Of a DNA stretch of 64,000 nt, positions 45,579 to 54,830 are shown piece after piece (positions within the stretch are counted from its first letter, which is position 1; the number at the start of each line of letters is the position of its first letter). Source of the stretch: an unicellular cyanobacterium SU2. Lineage in GTDB: Bacteria > Cyanobacteriota > Cyanobacteriia > Cyanobacteriales > Microcystaceae. Position numbers and translations under genes: made by a program. Below the pieces are notes generated by a model that saw nothing but the letters and a program-made list of their open reading frames with translations, was not told the origin of the DNA and did no database searches. The stretch is from the NCBI GenBank assembly GCA_002110465.1, contig NEED01000073.1, positions 62,001 to 126,000 of the forward strand, given 5' to 3'.

Positions 45579-45896
45579 CTATTGAAACTTTTTCCCAGCT
45601 TTATCAAACGCTTGAATTAAATCATTCCAAGCTTTCTCAAAACCGGCTTGAATTTCTGTCCAAGCATCTTCTCCTGCTTTTTGCAGTTCTTCTAATTTGT
45701 GACGGGCTGCATCGCGTTTGGCATATAATTCTTCTAAGTTACCATGATACTCGGCGGCCGCATCTGCTTTGGCTTGCTCCGCTTTGGCTTTTAGTTCATC
45801 GATCTGAGCGTTTAATTTGTCTAATTGTGCTTCAACCTTAGCCTCGTAAGCTTGTTTTTGTTCAGTTTTAGGATTAGTAGGTGTTTGAGTAGACAT
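45579..45896 (-). CDS. Sll1863-like stress coiled-coil protein
   Basis: 105 residues, one long charged helix: QAYEAKVEAQLDKLNAQIDE, LKAKAEQAKADAAAEYHGNL, EELYAKRDAARHKLEELQKA, then FEKAWNDLIQAFDKAGKKF. This matches the family named after Synechocystis sll1863, which is strongly induced by light and salt stress. The function is unknown. It has its own terminator, and a GGAGG-type ribosome site precedes the ATG. Confidence 0.78.
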   Translation of the reverse strand: MSTQTPTNPKTEQKQAYEAKVEAQLDKLNAQIDELKAKAEQAKADAAAEYHGNLEELYAKRDAARHKLEELQKAGEDAWTEIQAGFEKAWNDLIQAFDKAGKKFQ

Positions 45897-45950
45897 AAAG
45901 GATACCTCCTATCAGATTTTCAACAATATTTCAATATTTTTGCTTTAAGA

Positions 45951-46280
45951 TTAGCTGACACTAAAAGCAATAAGGATTAAAGTCCCAACAAAGGTGGCAG
46001 CTAATCCTCCCAAAATTAGGTAAGTGAATTTCTCGTTAGGAGTTGGATATCTAGCTCCTGTCATTGGGGGGGTGACAGGATAATTATTAACTAACCCCTC
46101 TTGAGAAACTGTGTAACCCCCTGTAGTTGTTGGGTTATCATCATTCTCTTGACGAGTTTGAGGAATGGGTTTATTGGGGGGTTCGTTTCCTTCGCGCCTC
46201 TCTCTGGCGGCTACTTCTGCTGGAATTAATTCACTCCCATCACTACGGTTAGATTCTAAATGATTAATGGCTGTTTTCAT
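45951..46280 (-). CDS. Pro-rich single-pass membrane protein
   Basis: 109 residues. The N-terminal 75 residues are polar and Pro/Asn-rich (EPPNKPIPQTRQENDDNPTT), likely disordered, with SELIPAEVAARERR near the start. One C-terminal membrane helix follows (YLILGGLAATFVGTLILIAF). The function is unknown. It diverges from the RHH regulator at 46464, and the spacer carries TAGTAC operator-like sites. Confidence 0.65.
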   Translation of the reverse strand: MKTAINHLESNRSDGSELIPAEVAARERREGNEPPNKPIPQTRQENDDNPTTTGGYTVSQEGLVNNYPVTPPMTGARYPTPNEKFTYLILGGLAATFVGTLILIAFSVS

Positions 46281-46295
46281 ATTCTTGCTGTTTTT

Positions 46296-46456
46296 TAGTA
46301 CGATGTCATTTCGTTGTTACTACAATAACATTATTTTCATACATTGTCAAGCTTTAGTACACATTTTGTACTAACAACATGATATCAGATGTGTTAGCCA
46401 TCCTCCATCTGAAGTGATAGAATATTGTTATAACAATTAAAGTACAGTGTTAGTAC
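46296..46456. promoter_or_regulatory. TAGTAC repeat array, likely operator of the RHH regulator
   Basis: TAGTAC half-sites at 46296-46301, 46355-46360, 46368-46373 (inverted) and 46451-46456, plus AAGTAC at 46440-46445. The central pair forms the palindrome TTAGTACA CATTT TGTACTAA (46354-46374). They sit between the divergent membrane-protein and RHH genes, and the last is 8 bases before the RHH start. Self-binding by the RHH protein is inferred. Confidence 0.6.
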
Positions 46457-46463
46457 AAAAATC

Positions 46464-46631
46464 ATGGCTAGAACCAAACCTAAATCCGATAAGGTGTTAA
46501 CCATCCGTCTTCCTGAGAAAGACTTATTGCATCTAGAGGCTTATTGTATGGACTGTGGCAAAACCAAAACAGAAATTATTCGTTCTTTGATTCAAAGTTT
46601 ACCCGTTACAGGAACTACCGTTATTCAATAG
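46464..46631 (+). CDS. Ribbon-helix-helix (CopG/Arc-type) regulator
   Basis: 55 residues. The RHH strand is KVLTIRLPEKDLLHLEAYC and the second helix is KTKTEIIRSLIQSLP, a standard MetJ/Arc DNA-binding fold that works as a dimer. TAGTAC repeats crowd the upstream region. No toxin gene follows, so this is more likely a stand-alone regulator than an antitoxin. It is followed by a hairpin at 46668-46708. Confidence 0.8.
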   Translation: MARTKPKSDKVLTIRLPEKDLLHLEAYCMDCGKTKTEIIRSLIQSLPVTGTTVIQ

Positions 46632-46667
46632 ATTGCCTAATGGGTTTTTCTATAATCCAAACAAAAA

Positions 46668-46708
46668 GGAGAGAAAAAACAAAACAGTTAAGTCTGTACT
46701 TTCTCTCC
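46668..46708. terminator. Stem-loop after the RHH gene
   Basis: GGAGAGAAA / TTTCTCTCC with an inner ACAG / CTGT pair. No long T run follows on the plus strand; it could end either transcript weakly. Confidence 0.5.
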
Positions 46709-46723
46709 CTATTTCAGTATTAG

Positions 46724-46819
46724 ATATAGTCATTTCAATTAAAAGTGAGACACCTGCTGCTTGTAATAATAGTCTTCATAGCTCAATTTTTGTATCATTC
46801 TTATTTGAAATGACTATAT
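46724..46819. repeat. Short inverted-repeat element (MITE-like)
   Basis: ATATAGTCATTTCAA (46724-46738) and its exact complement (46805-46819) bound a 96-base unit. TA dinucleotides flank a 90-base core (46727-46816), as left by Tc1/mariner/IS630-type transposition. It ends 15 bases before the stop of the Ctp protease gene. Confidence 0.6.
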
Positions 46820-46834
46820 ATTCAATTTTTTAGA

Positions 46835-48145
46835 CTATTGGCTGATTGCCTGGGTGTTGTTTCCTTTGGAGTCGGCGATTTGTTGTTTAAGCACTTCAAA
46901 GGCTTTATCAAACTGGGGATCGCCAAAGGTTCCGATGCGATCACGATCAAGTTGAAGAGCTTTACGTTCGTCGTCACTTAATTCGAGAATAATATCAGGC
47001 TTAATTCCTTCTTTATTAATGTCTCGACCATTAGGGGTGAGGTACTTAGCGATGGTAACAGCTAACCCTGAGCCATCTCCTAAACCTCGAACGGACTGCA
47101 CTAAGCCCTTGCCAAAGGTCTGAGTTCCCACAATCATGGCGCGTTCATGATCTTGTAACGCTCCTGAGAGAATTTCACTAGCACTGGCTGAGCCACCATC
47201 GACTAATACGACTAGGGGTTTGTCTGTCAAGGCACGGTTACTAGCTCGTTGTTGTTCTTCTTCGCCACCCCGATTAACGGTTGAGACAATTTTCCCTTCA
47301 TCAAGCCACATCCGAGCAATTTCGATGCTGGAATAGAGCAATCCTCCAGGATTAGAACGAAGATCTAAAATATAGCCGTTAACCTGTTTGGTTTCTAATT
47401 CTTTAATAGCCTCTCGCATTTCTTGACCGGCTTGGCTACTAAATTGAGTCAGACGAATATAGCCAATCGAGCCGATGGGGGTTTCTTGAGAACGAGCGCG
47501 AACAGGGTGTAGTTCAATACGCGCCCTAACAATAGGGTAGTCAATTTCTTTGGCACTGCGGCGAATCGTTAGGGTAACTTTGCTTCCTGGTTTACCCCGA
47601 ATTAATTTAACCGCATCTTCTACTTCCATCCCTTCAGTGGTTTTGCCATCAATTTTTACAATGACATCTTTAGATAAAATTCCAGCGTCAAACGCTGGGG
47701 TATCTTCAATAGGAGCAACCACAACCAATTCATTAGTTTCGTCATCCTTAGTAATTTGGATACCAACCCCAGTTAATTCTCCTGAAGTATCAATTTGCAT
47801 ATTTTTAAATTCTTCAGGATCCATAAAACGAGTGTAGGGATCTTCGAGGGTTTCGAGCATTTCCCGAATCGCTGTATAAGCCTCTTCCTTATTGGCATAG
47901 GGACGCTTTAAATATTCTTGACGAATAGCTCGCCAATCAATTTGGTTAAACGTCGCATCTACATAAGTGCGGTTAATAATTTGCCAGACTTCATCGACTA
48001 ATTCTTTGGGATTATCCTGAAAAAAAGCTTGACTTTGGGAGAAACGAAGTCCCCCTCCTGTTACTGCCACTGCGGTTAAGACTGCTGCTGTTGCGCCTAG
48101 AATGAGACCACGTTTTTGATTAACCATAAGCCTAAATTTATGCAA
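46835..48145 (-). CDS. Carboxyl-terminal processing protease (S41), CtpB/CtpC type
   Basis: 436 residues. An N-terminal signal/anchor (GLILGATAAVLTAVAVTGGG) sends it to lumen or periplasm. The N-terminal helical part has LVDEVWQIINRTYVDATFNQ; PDZ follows (GELTGVGIQI near residue 115). The catalytic Ser is in DGGSASASEI near residue 320, and the Lys is in FGKGLVQS near residue 345. It is one of the three cyanobacterial Ctp proteases; I cannot separate CtpB from CtpC with confidence. CtpA, which matures D1, has a different N-terminus. Confidence 0.92.
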   Translation of the reverse strand: MHKFRLMVNQKRGLILGATAAVLTAVAVTGGGLRFSQSQAFFQDNPKELVDEVWQIINRTYVDATFNQIDWRAIRQEYLKRPYANKEEAYTAIREMLETLEDPYTRFMDPEEFKNMQIDTSGELTGVGIQITKDDETNELVVVAPIEDTPAFDAGILSKDVIVKIDGKTTEGMEVEDAVKLIRGKPGSKVTLTIRRSAKEIDYPIVRARIELHPVRARSQETPIGSIGYIRLTQFSSQAGQEMREAIKELETKQVNGYILDLRSNPGGLLYSSIEIARMWLDEGKIVSTVNRGGEEEQQRASNRALTDKPLVVLVDGGSASASEILSGALQDHERAMIVGTQTFGKGLVQSVRGLGDGSGLAVTIAKYLTPNGRDINKEGIKPDIILELSDDERKALQLDRDRIGTFGDPQFDKAFEVLKQQIADSKGNNTQAISQ

Positions 48146-48334
48146 AGATGAAACGGTAAGGAGTTTGTTTGCTAATTACGTGCTAACTGTAACACTGGAA
48201 CTTATATGAAAGATCTAACTCAGTAGATCTTGTACTTAAGTTGTTGAATGAGTAGAAATAGACAGTGAGTTATTGTTTCGGTAGAGTTGTTCACCTCAGT
48301 TATAACATTTTTTGAAGGTAGGTAAAGTAATTCC

Positions 48335-49114
48335 ATGACAAATAGTACATTGGTTAATATTGATTCCTTAAAAAGTCAGCGTGAAGCCTTACGCACTCAG
48401 CGACGATTAAAAGCATGGCAGGGAGTGTGGCGTTTTTTAGCTCTGTCAGGGATGCTAGGAGGATTAATGTGGATGGTCACTTGGCCTCATTGGTTAATTC
48501 GGGATCAATCACAAATCAAAATTGCCGGAAACTATTTACTTTCTCAACAACAAATTCGAGAACTTCTACAAGTATCCTATCCTCAGCCGATCTGGGAACT
48601 GCCCCTTCATCAGTTGACAGAAGAACTTAAGGCTGAACCTCCTCTAAAAGATGTTTATCTAACCCGTCAGCTTCTCCCGACTCAGGTAACCATTACGGTT
48701 AAAGAACGACAACCGATTGCTAAGGCGACCTCTTCTCAAGGAGCGGGTTATCTAGATGCTAATGGCGTTTGGATTCCAGCGCAATTCTATCACGAAGACA
48801 CCCAACTAGAGAAAGCCCAAGACCTCACCGTCCTTGGTTTTGAACCTCAGTATCGTTCTCACTGGCTTGAAGTCTATCAGCTAATTCTTCAATCACCTAT
48901 CAAAATTAAGACAGTAGATTGGCGAAATCCCAGTAATCTGATCTTAAAAACTGACTTGGGAACCGTTCATTGTGGTCCTTATAGCGATCGCTTTCCCCAA
49001 CAATTGCAAGCGTTAGCCAAAATGAAACAACTTCCTTCTCGCGTCTCTGCACAGCGAATTGTTTATTTCGATTTAACTAATCCCCAATCTCCTTTTGTTC
49101 GTCTAAAACCTTAG
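48335..49114 (+). CDS. ftsQ: Cell division protein FtsQ
   Basis: 259 residues. A short cytoplasmic N-terminus leads to one membrane helix (WRFLALSGMLGGLMWMVTWP), then a POTRA domain (IKIAGNYLLSQQQIRELLQV) and the FtsQ core (TRQLLPTQVTITVKERQPIA). It recruits FtsB/FtsL-type partners to the septum. It lies just before ftsZ on the same strand, separated by about 290 bases. Confidence 0.93.
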   Translation: MTNSTLVNIDSLKSQREALRTQRRLKAWQGVWRFLALSGMLGGLMWMVTWPHWLIRDQSQIKIAGNYLLSQQQIRELLQVSYPQPIWELPLHQLTEELKAEPPLKDVYLTRQLLPTQVTITVKERQPIAKATSSQGAGYLDANGVWIPAQFYHEDTQLEKAQDLTVLGFEPQYRSHWLEVYQLILQSPIKIKTVDWRNPSNLILKTDLGTVHCGPYSDRFPQQLQALAKMKQLPSRVSAQRIVYFDLTNPQSPFVRLKP

Positions 49115-49405
49115 CTGATCTCCCGATTTTCCCCCAAATAATTTAGTATTTTTATACCATTGTCTAAGTGGACTTTTAATTGATATTGTTGACTAACATA
49201 AAGATATTATTGACAAACCCTGACTAGATTCTTAGTCTATAAGGTGAAATGGTTCTATATAAATAGTAAGCTTTTAACATATGGTAATGTTTTAATTTGC
49301 GGTATGAGCTTAGCTAATCAAAAATTAATTCACCATATCTTAAACTAATTGTCTAAACCACTCCCCAAATCTCGGTAACCTTTTCTCAAGCAATCGTGAA
49401 TTACA

Positions 49406-50665
49406 ATGACCTCCAATGAAAAGTTGAACTTAAACTATTCTATCGCTGGTGATACTGAATCTCCTGAGTCGTTGAATGCGATGGACAATTATCATGTTCA
49501 TAATAACAATTTATTTTTACCTCAATTTAATGAGTCCTCACAAAGCCCTAGAGAAGACATCAGGAGAAACCAGATAGTGCCAAATAACGTTGCCAAAATC
49601 AAAGTCATTGGCGTTGGTGGCGGTGGATGTAATGCAGTTAATCGGATGATAGAAAGTTCCTTAACTGGCATTGAGTTTTGGGCAATCAATACGGATGCTC
49701 AAGCCCTCGCCCAGTCGGCAGCCCCCCAACGTTTACAAATCGGACAGAAATTAACCAGGGGTCTGGGAGCTGGAGGAAATCCCTCTATTGGCACTCAAGC
49801 GGCTGAAGAGTCTCGAGATGAAATTGCTCATGCTCTAGAAAACACCGATCTGGTATTTATCACGGCAGGAATGGGAGGAGGAACGGGGACAGGAGCCGCC
49901 CCGATCGTCGCTGAAGTAGCTAAGGAAATTGGCTGTCTAACGGTGGGAGTTGTTACTCGTCCTTTTACCTTTGAGGGACGACGACGCACCTCTCAAGCAG
50001 CAGAAGGGGTTAATAATCTGCAAAATAATGTTGACACCCTAATTGTTATTCCTAATAATCAATTATTACAGGTCATTCCCCCAGACACCCCCCTACAACA
50101 AGCGTTTCTAACGGCTGATAATATTCTGCGGCAGGGGGTACAAGGGATTTCAGATATTATTACCATTCCTGGATTGGTGAATGTGGACTTTGCTGATGTG
50201 CGAGCAGTGATGGCTGATGCGGGATCGGCATTAATGGGGCTAGGAACAGGCTCAGGTAAATCCCGTGCCAATGATGCGGCAGTGCAGGCAATTTCTTCTC
50301 CCCTGCTAGAACATTCGATTAAAGGGGCAAAAGGCGTTGTTTTTAATATCACGGGTGGAGATGATCTGACCCTCCATGAAGTGACAACTGCGGCTGAAAC
50401 CATTTTTGAGGTGGTTGATCCCGATGCCAATATTATTTTTGGGGCAGTAATTGATTCAGGGTTGCAAGGGGAAGTGATCATTACGGTTATTGCAACAGGT
50501 TTTAGTGGAGAATCTGAAGGCACGTCCTCAAAAAAAGCGACGACCAGTCCAACCCGTAAAGTTCCTGATGCCTCTACCCCAAAATCTCCTGACCCCACTC
50601 CCCCTAAACCCGCCGGGTTAGATATTCCAGACTTTTTGCAAAAACGTCGTTTTCCAAGACGCTAG
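49406..50665 (+). CDS. ftsZ: Cell division protein FtsZ
   Basis: 419 residues. The N-terminal 60 residues are a cyanobacterial extension. The GTPase core begins [18 protein letters not shown], with the tubulin signature [10 protein letters not shown] near residue 156. The C-terminal linker is Pro/Thr-rich, and the tail [12 protein letters not shown] is the peptide that binds FtsA/ZipN-type partners. Intact. Confidence 0.98.
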   Translation: MTSNEKLNLNYSIAGDTESPESLNAMDNYHVHNNNLFLPQFNESSQSPREDIRRNQIVPNNVAKIKVIGVGGGGCNAVNRMIESSLTGIEFWAINTDAQALAQSAAPQRLQIGQKLTRGLGAGGNPSIGTQAAEESRDEIAHALENTDLVFITAGMGGGTGTGAAPIVAEVAKEIGCLTVGVVTRPFTFEGRRRTSQAAEGVNNLQNNVDTLIVIPNNQLLQVIPPDTPLQQAFLTADNILRQGVQGISDIITIPGLVNVDFADVRAVMADAGSALMGLGTGSGKSRANDAAVQAISSPLLEHSIKGAKGVVFNITGGDDLTLHEVTTAAETIFEVVDPDANIIFGAVIDSGLQGEVIITVIATGFSGESEGTSSKKATTSPTRKVPDASTPKSPDPTPPKPAGLDIPDFLQKRRFPRR

Positions 50666-50951
50666 TTAGAGATTGCTGAATAATTCACCCCCTCACTGTC
50701 AAATCAGAGATTCTGACGGAATATTCTCCTATATATAAACAAAATCAAAGCAGATACATAGCACTACGGATTAAGGTTAGGACGTTTTTCTGTTGTCTTC
50801 TGTCTTCTGCATAAATCTAAAAATCTAATTACGATTAAGGCCAGGGTAACTGATACATTGGTTAAAGAGTTGATGGGTGCTAATTGCTGTAAAGAATCCC
50901 ATAAATATTTATCCTCCCTCTGAAAACAAAATGATAGGAACGATTCAAGTG

Positions 50952-52103
50952 ATGAAACCCACACAGAGTGTTTGGTCTAATATCGTGAGCAAAATCCGTC
51001 TTTGGTGGAAAACCAGTACCCTGACCCTAGTATTAGTTGCCCTTTCGGTGAGTCTGTCTGGGGCAGGATGGAACACCACGACCTCTGAACCAATGTTAAT
51101 CAGCGTTTTGGCCAGAGGTAACGCGATTACTGACCCTAATGCTATCCTACGCTACGCCTTACCTATTGATAATGAACCTATTCGCAAAATTCAAGGAGCG
51201 ATCGAAGATATCTCCAATCATTTGCGAGGAAAACGTTGGCCTCCCATTGTTAAAGATGTCAAAGAGGCTTCATTTGTCTTGACATTAAAAAGCAACCAAA
51301 TTTTGGATAGTATTCCTGACGATCGCAAATCCCAAGGAGGAACCCTCTTAGAAGAAATCAAAGAAGGGGTGACTCAACTGCGAGAAGCGGTAGACAACAA
51401 GGATAAGGAACAAGTTTACCTAAAACGGCGAGATTTGCTCAGCAAAATTACTGATATTGAAGAATTGATGGTCACGGGATTTCCGTTTGAAGTTCCCCAA
51501 GAATATGCTAACTTACCCCAACTTAAAGGACGGGCTACCGTAGAAATCGAAACCACTAAAGGAAATTTAACAGTGGTGGTTGATGGCTATAGTGCGCCGG
51601 TTAATGGGGGAAATTTCGTTGATTTAGTCCAACGAGGGTTTTATGATGGCTTACCTTTCCTAGATTCTGAGGATGATTTTGCCCTACAAACTGGAGATCC
51701 CCCAGGTTCTGATGCCGGATTTATTGACCCTGAAACGGGAGAATATCGGGCAATTCCCATTGAGGTTTTGGTCAAAGGGGATAAAGAACCTATCTATGAA
51801 TTTACCTTAGAAGATGTAGGAATTTATTTGCCGGATCTTGCCCTGCCGTTTAATGCCTATGGTGCGGTTGCTTTAGCCCGTCCCAGTCTTGATCCTAATG
51901 GCGGTTCGTCTCAATTCTTTTTCTTTAAATTTGATAGTGAATTAACGCCCCCTGGATTTAATTTGATGGATGGTCGTTATTCTGTTTTCGGCTATTTGGT
52001 TGATGGAAAAGAAGTCTTAGAAAAGCTCACTGATAAGGATAAGATTATCTCAGCTTCTGTTATTGATGGCTTAGATAATTTAGTGGAACCTCAGCAGAGT
52101 TAA
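50952..52103 (+). CDS. Thylakoid-lumen-type cyclophilin (CYP38/TLP38-like)
   Basis: About 383 residues from ATG 50952; an in-frame ATG at 50931 and a GTG at 50877 are alternatives. The signal helix (STLTLVLVALSVSLSGAGW) targets it to the lumen. A helical domain (about residues 60-180, PIRKIQGAIEDISNHLRGKR) precedes the cyclophilin domain, with ATVEIETTKGNLTVVVDGYS and GSSQFFFFKFDSELTPPGFN. Plant CYP38 assists photosystem II assembly; the same role is inferred. Key PPIase residues vary in this group, so isomerase activity is uncertain. Confidence 0.88.
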   Translation: MKPTQSVWSNIVSKIRLWWKTSTLTLVLVALSVSLSGAGWNTTTSEPMLISVLARGNAITDPNAILRYALPIDNEPIRKIQGAIEDISNHLRGKRWPPIVKDVKEASFVLTLKSNQILDSIPDDRKSQGGTLLEEIKEGVTQLREAVDNKDKEQVYLKRRDLLSKITDIEELMVTGFPFEVPQEYANLPQLKGRATVEIETTKGNLTVVVDGYSAPVNGGNFVDLVQRGFYDGLPFLDSEDDFALQTGDPPGSDAGFIDPETGEYRAIPIEVLVKGDKEPIYEFTLEDVGIYLPDLALPFNAYGAVALARPSLDPNGGSSQFFFFKFDSELTPPGFNLMDGRYSVFGYLVDGKEVLEKLTDKDKIISASVIDGLDNLVEPQQS

Positions 52104-52132
52104 CACTAAACCCAGTGTAGTTAGATGTTTAA

Positions 52133-52162
52133 TGTAGAGATGTTGTCTATCACGTCTCTACA
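52133..52162. repeat. TGTAGAGA...TCTCTACA palindrome
   Basis: TGTAGAGATG TTGTCTATCA CGTCTCTACA, a second member of the GTAGAGACG family, the other being at 26996-27019. It lies 30 bases after the cyclophilin stop and may act as a terminator. Confidence 0.55.
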
Positions 52163-52288
52163 AATTTCTATTAATTATAATTTTTTCTGAATCTTCTCTG
52201 AGAAAAGTCTCAGAAATCTCCCAGCCCCTTTTAAGATCGGATGTTAATAATAATAATCAAGCAACCAATCACATTAGAAAGAATTCCT

Positions 52289-52765
52289 ATGAAACTTCAT
52301 CAATTAGCTACTGCTGCAACAACTTCTGTTTTGTTACTTAGCACTCTGGCAGCATCCTTAATCAAAGCGGATATAACTTTTGCCAATGAATCTCTATCTG
52401 ACCGCAATTCTAGCGTTCAATTAGTTGCTAAGAATGTCCTTCGTTCAGGATCTTTTGTCACCACTGAACAAGATCATCCTACCACAGGAAAAGCTAGTAT
52501 TGTTAATGAAAGAGGACAACGTTATCTAGAATTTGATGCTGCATTTGGAACCGCTAGTGGTCCCGATGTTCAGGTTATTCTCCATCGTAATAAACCTGTT
52601 CCTGTTAATCTTTCTAAAGCAGATTATATCACCCTTGCTCCCTTAAAGAGTACCGAAGGAACACAACGTTATGCTATTCCTGATAATATTCAAATTAATA
52701 ATTTTGAATCTGTTGCCATATGGTGTCGTAAGTTTAATGTTACCTTTGGTTATGCTGGATTCTAA
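52289..52765 (+). CDS. Exported DM13-domain protein
   Basis: 158 residues from ATG 52289 (an upstream frame to 52241 has no signal-peptide logic). Signal peptide: MKLHQLATAATTSVLLLSTL. DM13 domain: SGSFVTTEQDHPTTGKASIV, DVQVILHRNKPVP, then AIWCRKFNVTFGYA with the conserved Cys thought to act in electron transfer. Secreted or lumenal. Followed by a terminator. Confidence 0.9.
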   Translation: MKLHQLATAATTSVLLLSTLAASLIKADITFANESLSDRNSSVQLVAKNVLRSGSFVTTEQDHPTTGKASIVNERGQRYLEFDAAFGTASGPDVQVILHRNKPVPVNLSKADYITLAPLKSTEGTQRYAIPDNIQINNFESVAIWCRKFNVTFGYAGF

Positions 52766-52806
52766 TCAAGATTAAAACTAACATATAACAGTTAAATAAA
52801 TGTAAG

Positions 52807-52842
52807 AGTTGGGGCTAAGAGATATCTAAGTCCCACTTTTTT
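52807..52842 (+). terminator. Intrinsic terminator after the DM13 gene
   Basis: AGTTGGGGCTAAGA GATA TCTAAGTCCCACT, followed by TTTTTTATC. It lies about 42 bases after the stop. Confidence 0.75.
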
Positions 52843-53490
52843 ATCTTTCACTTTTTTCAGGATAAAAATTAATAATGTATAGCCCCAAAAAAAAGTAAAA
52901 CTTTTCTTGAGTTGATAAAAAATAAACTATTTAAACTTTGGTTAGGGCGATTGCGTGATTAACCTGAGTTCGGTGTTAGGAGTTAGGAGTTGGGAAATCT
53001 TCAACGAAGGAATAATGAAGCAACAAAAAACGGCTCTAAATCATGCTCAAGCAAAAAGCCTATATCTCCCAATGAGATAAACAGTAAAATACTTATTCGA
53101 ACTGATAATTATTATTTCTCTTTATTACCAAATTTAGGAAACTTAGTTTGAATATCAAGTTGGTTAAATTTATAAAAAACATCAAATATTTAAAGGTATT
53201 TAGTTTGATTATTTATAAGAACCCAAAGTTTTATTACGAATATTTAAAAAATATCTCTCATCCTATGGATATATTTTATGGAGATCGTCTTAGTGATGAT
53301 TTGTTTGAATGTAAAGTTAAATGGGCTTTACTTAGATAACTGTTAACTTATCCGTCTTCTAAGAGACTTTTCCTAAAATAAATCTTAAGATGAGATTTTA
53401 GGGTTACAGAAAAAATAACTCGTGAGGGCTAGGAATCCCTCGCGTTCAGTAATGGGAAAATTCCAAAAAAGCGAGTTTAAAGGATGCCTA
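52843..53490. other. A/T-rich spacer with repeat and a doubtful short frame
   Basis: Contains the GATTAACCTGAGTTCGGTGT repeat (52957-52978), followed by a TTAGGAGTTAGGAGTT direct repeat. A 63-codon frame with a TTG start (53148-53339; NISHPMDIFYGDRL near its end) has no ribosome site or family that I know; it could be a gene remnant. A hairpin CGTGAGGG ctaggaat CCCTCGCG lies at about 53421-53444. Confidence 0.4.
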
Positions 53491-54333
53491 ATGTCACAAA
53501 TTAATTGGATAAATCGAGGTTCAAATGATGGTTTTGATGAGTCTTATGGTTCTAAGGCAACTATTGCACGCCAATTAGTAGACTTAGCTATTAATAACTG
53601 GTCTTCAGTGATTCAAGATTTTAATTATTCGGATTCTACTCATCCTAATGAATATCAACTGACTATAATTGCAGAAAATCTTGGAAGCGATCCACGATCC
53701 CAAGGATTCGGAGGATACGTTAATCCTGCTTCTATAGAAGTTGACGTAAATGGTAAGCCATTTGCAGCCATAATTAAGATGGATGATGATGCTGCTGATA
53801 GTGTTGAGGGTCCTTGGTTTTTTGCACACGAATGGATCAATAACTTTTCCTCAAGGGAAAATGACTACTATGGCTACTCTTCAGAGATAATTGGAATTGA
53901 TTTTTATACCGTAATTCACCATGAATTAGGCCATGCCCTCGGTTTCTCATTTCCATTTCCTACCGCCTTAGCTATCGGTCAACATTTGACACCAGTTGAT
54001 TCAGACAATCCTAATCCAGCAATTGTTGCACTTCAAAACTTTGTAGAAGTTTCTCATGAAAACTCCACTAGAGCAACCTTTAATGGCGGTCATCTTTGGC
54101 CTGGATATAACCCTACATTACCATCAAATCTAGTTGCATATCCTCAGCCTTTTGATCTAATGAGTGGTACTCCACTAACAACAAGTATACGCCAAATGAT
54201 TTCGCCGCTCGATGCCCAAATCTTAAGAGATGCGTATGGTTATACTATCTGTAATTTGAATGATATACCGACTCTTGATAAACCTGAAATAAACTGTACT
54301 ACTCAACCCGAACCATCACCTCAATCATTGTGA
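53491..54333 (+). CDS. Metzincin-like zinc protease
   Basis: 280 residues from ATG 53491, chosen for AAAGGA upstream. The N-terminus INWINRGSNDGFDESYG and the zinc motif HHELGHALGF near residue 150 fit secreted metzincin-like proteases of cyanobacteria; FDLMSG near residue 235 may be the Met-turn. The usual third zinc His (HExxHxxGxxH) is replaced by Phe, so the third ligand must lie elsewhere or be absent. No signal peptide is present, although relatives have one; the upstream hairpin may mark a lost N-terminus. Confidence 0.65.
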   Translation: MSQINWINRGSNDGFDESYGSKATIARQLVDLAINNWSSVIQDFNYSDSTHPNEYQLTIIAENLGSDPRSQGFGGYVNPASIEVDVNGKPFAAIIKMDDDAADSVEGPWFFAHEWINNFSSRENDYYGYSSEIIGIDFYTVIHHELGHALGFSFPFPTALAIGQHLTPVDSDNPNPAIVALQNFVEVSHENSTRATFNGGHLWPGYNPTLPSNLVAYPQPFDLMSGTPLTTSIRQMISPLDAQILRDAYGYTICNLNDIPTLDKPEINCTTQPEPSPQSL

Positions 54334-54423
54334 TTAGAAACTATCCTAAGTATTCTATGTTAATTACTACAAAAACTTAAATTTTAAAGTTAAAGCGTGA
54401 AAACAAAAAGCAGGAGTTTAAAA

Positions 54424-54675
54424 ATGGCAGAAGAAAATTTCGCATCTGGAAAAATTCAAAAACTTCGTACTCGAAGAAGTGCTAGTAGTCATATATTATG
54501 GATTGAAGATAGAGATTACTATATACAAATGAATCCTGACAATATCGATGAGCGTGATAAACATATATTCGCTGTTGCTCTTGCAGCAAAACTAAATAAT
54601 CGATCAGTAGAAATCGCATACAGACCCAATCAAGGAGGTTATCGAATTGTTTATCATATTGAATTAGTAAATTAA
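54424..54675 (+). CDS. Small hypothetical protein
   Basis: 83 residues from ATG 54424, with AGGAG eight bases upstream. Basic N-terminus (SGKIQKLRTRRSASSHILWI), then DYYIQMNPDNIDERDKHIFA, and beta-strands near the end (VEIAYRPNQGGYRIVYHIEL). No signal peptide or known motif. It follows the protease gene by 90 bases and may be cotranscribed. The function is unknown. Confidence 0.6.
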   Translation: MAEENFASGKIQKLRTRRSASSHILWIEDRDYYIQMNPDNIDERDKHIFAVALAAKLNNRSVEIAYRPNQGGYRIVYHIELVN

Positions 54676-54830
54676 AACCTTGAGTTAACATTGAATTCGC
54701 TGTAACCCCCTTATTTAGAGATACTCATAGGACGATAACTCTGTAGAATATGAATTAAACTGGTTTTAACTTTATGAACAAAATAGACTAAATATTCTAC
54801 CCCTTTTTTTCCCCTTTTACCTTTTCGATA

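Noticed and set aside
45563-45841. A 92-codon plus-strand frame over the Sll1863-like gene
   Set aside because: It is antisense to a coiled-coil gene with a good ribosome site and a terminator; the composition is a shadow of Glu/Lys-rich codons.
50059-50598. A 179-codon minus-strand frame over ftsZ
   Set aside because: Antisense to the intact ftsZ gene; codon-shadow composition rich in Ser/Pro/Thr.
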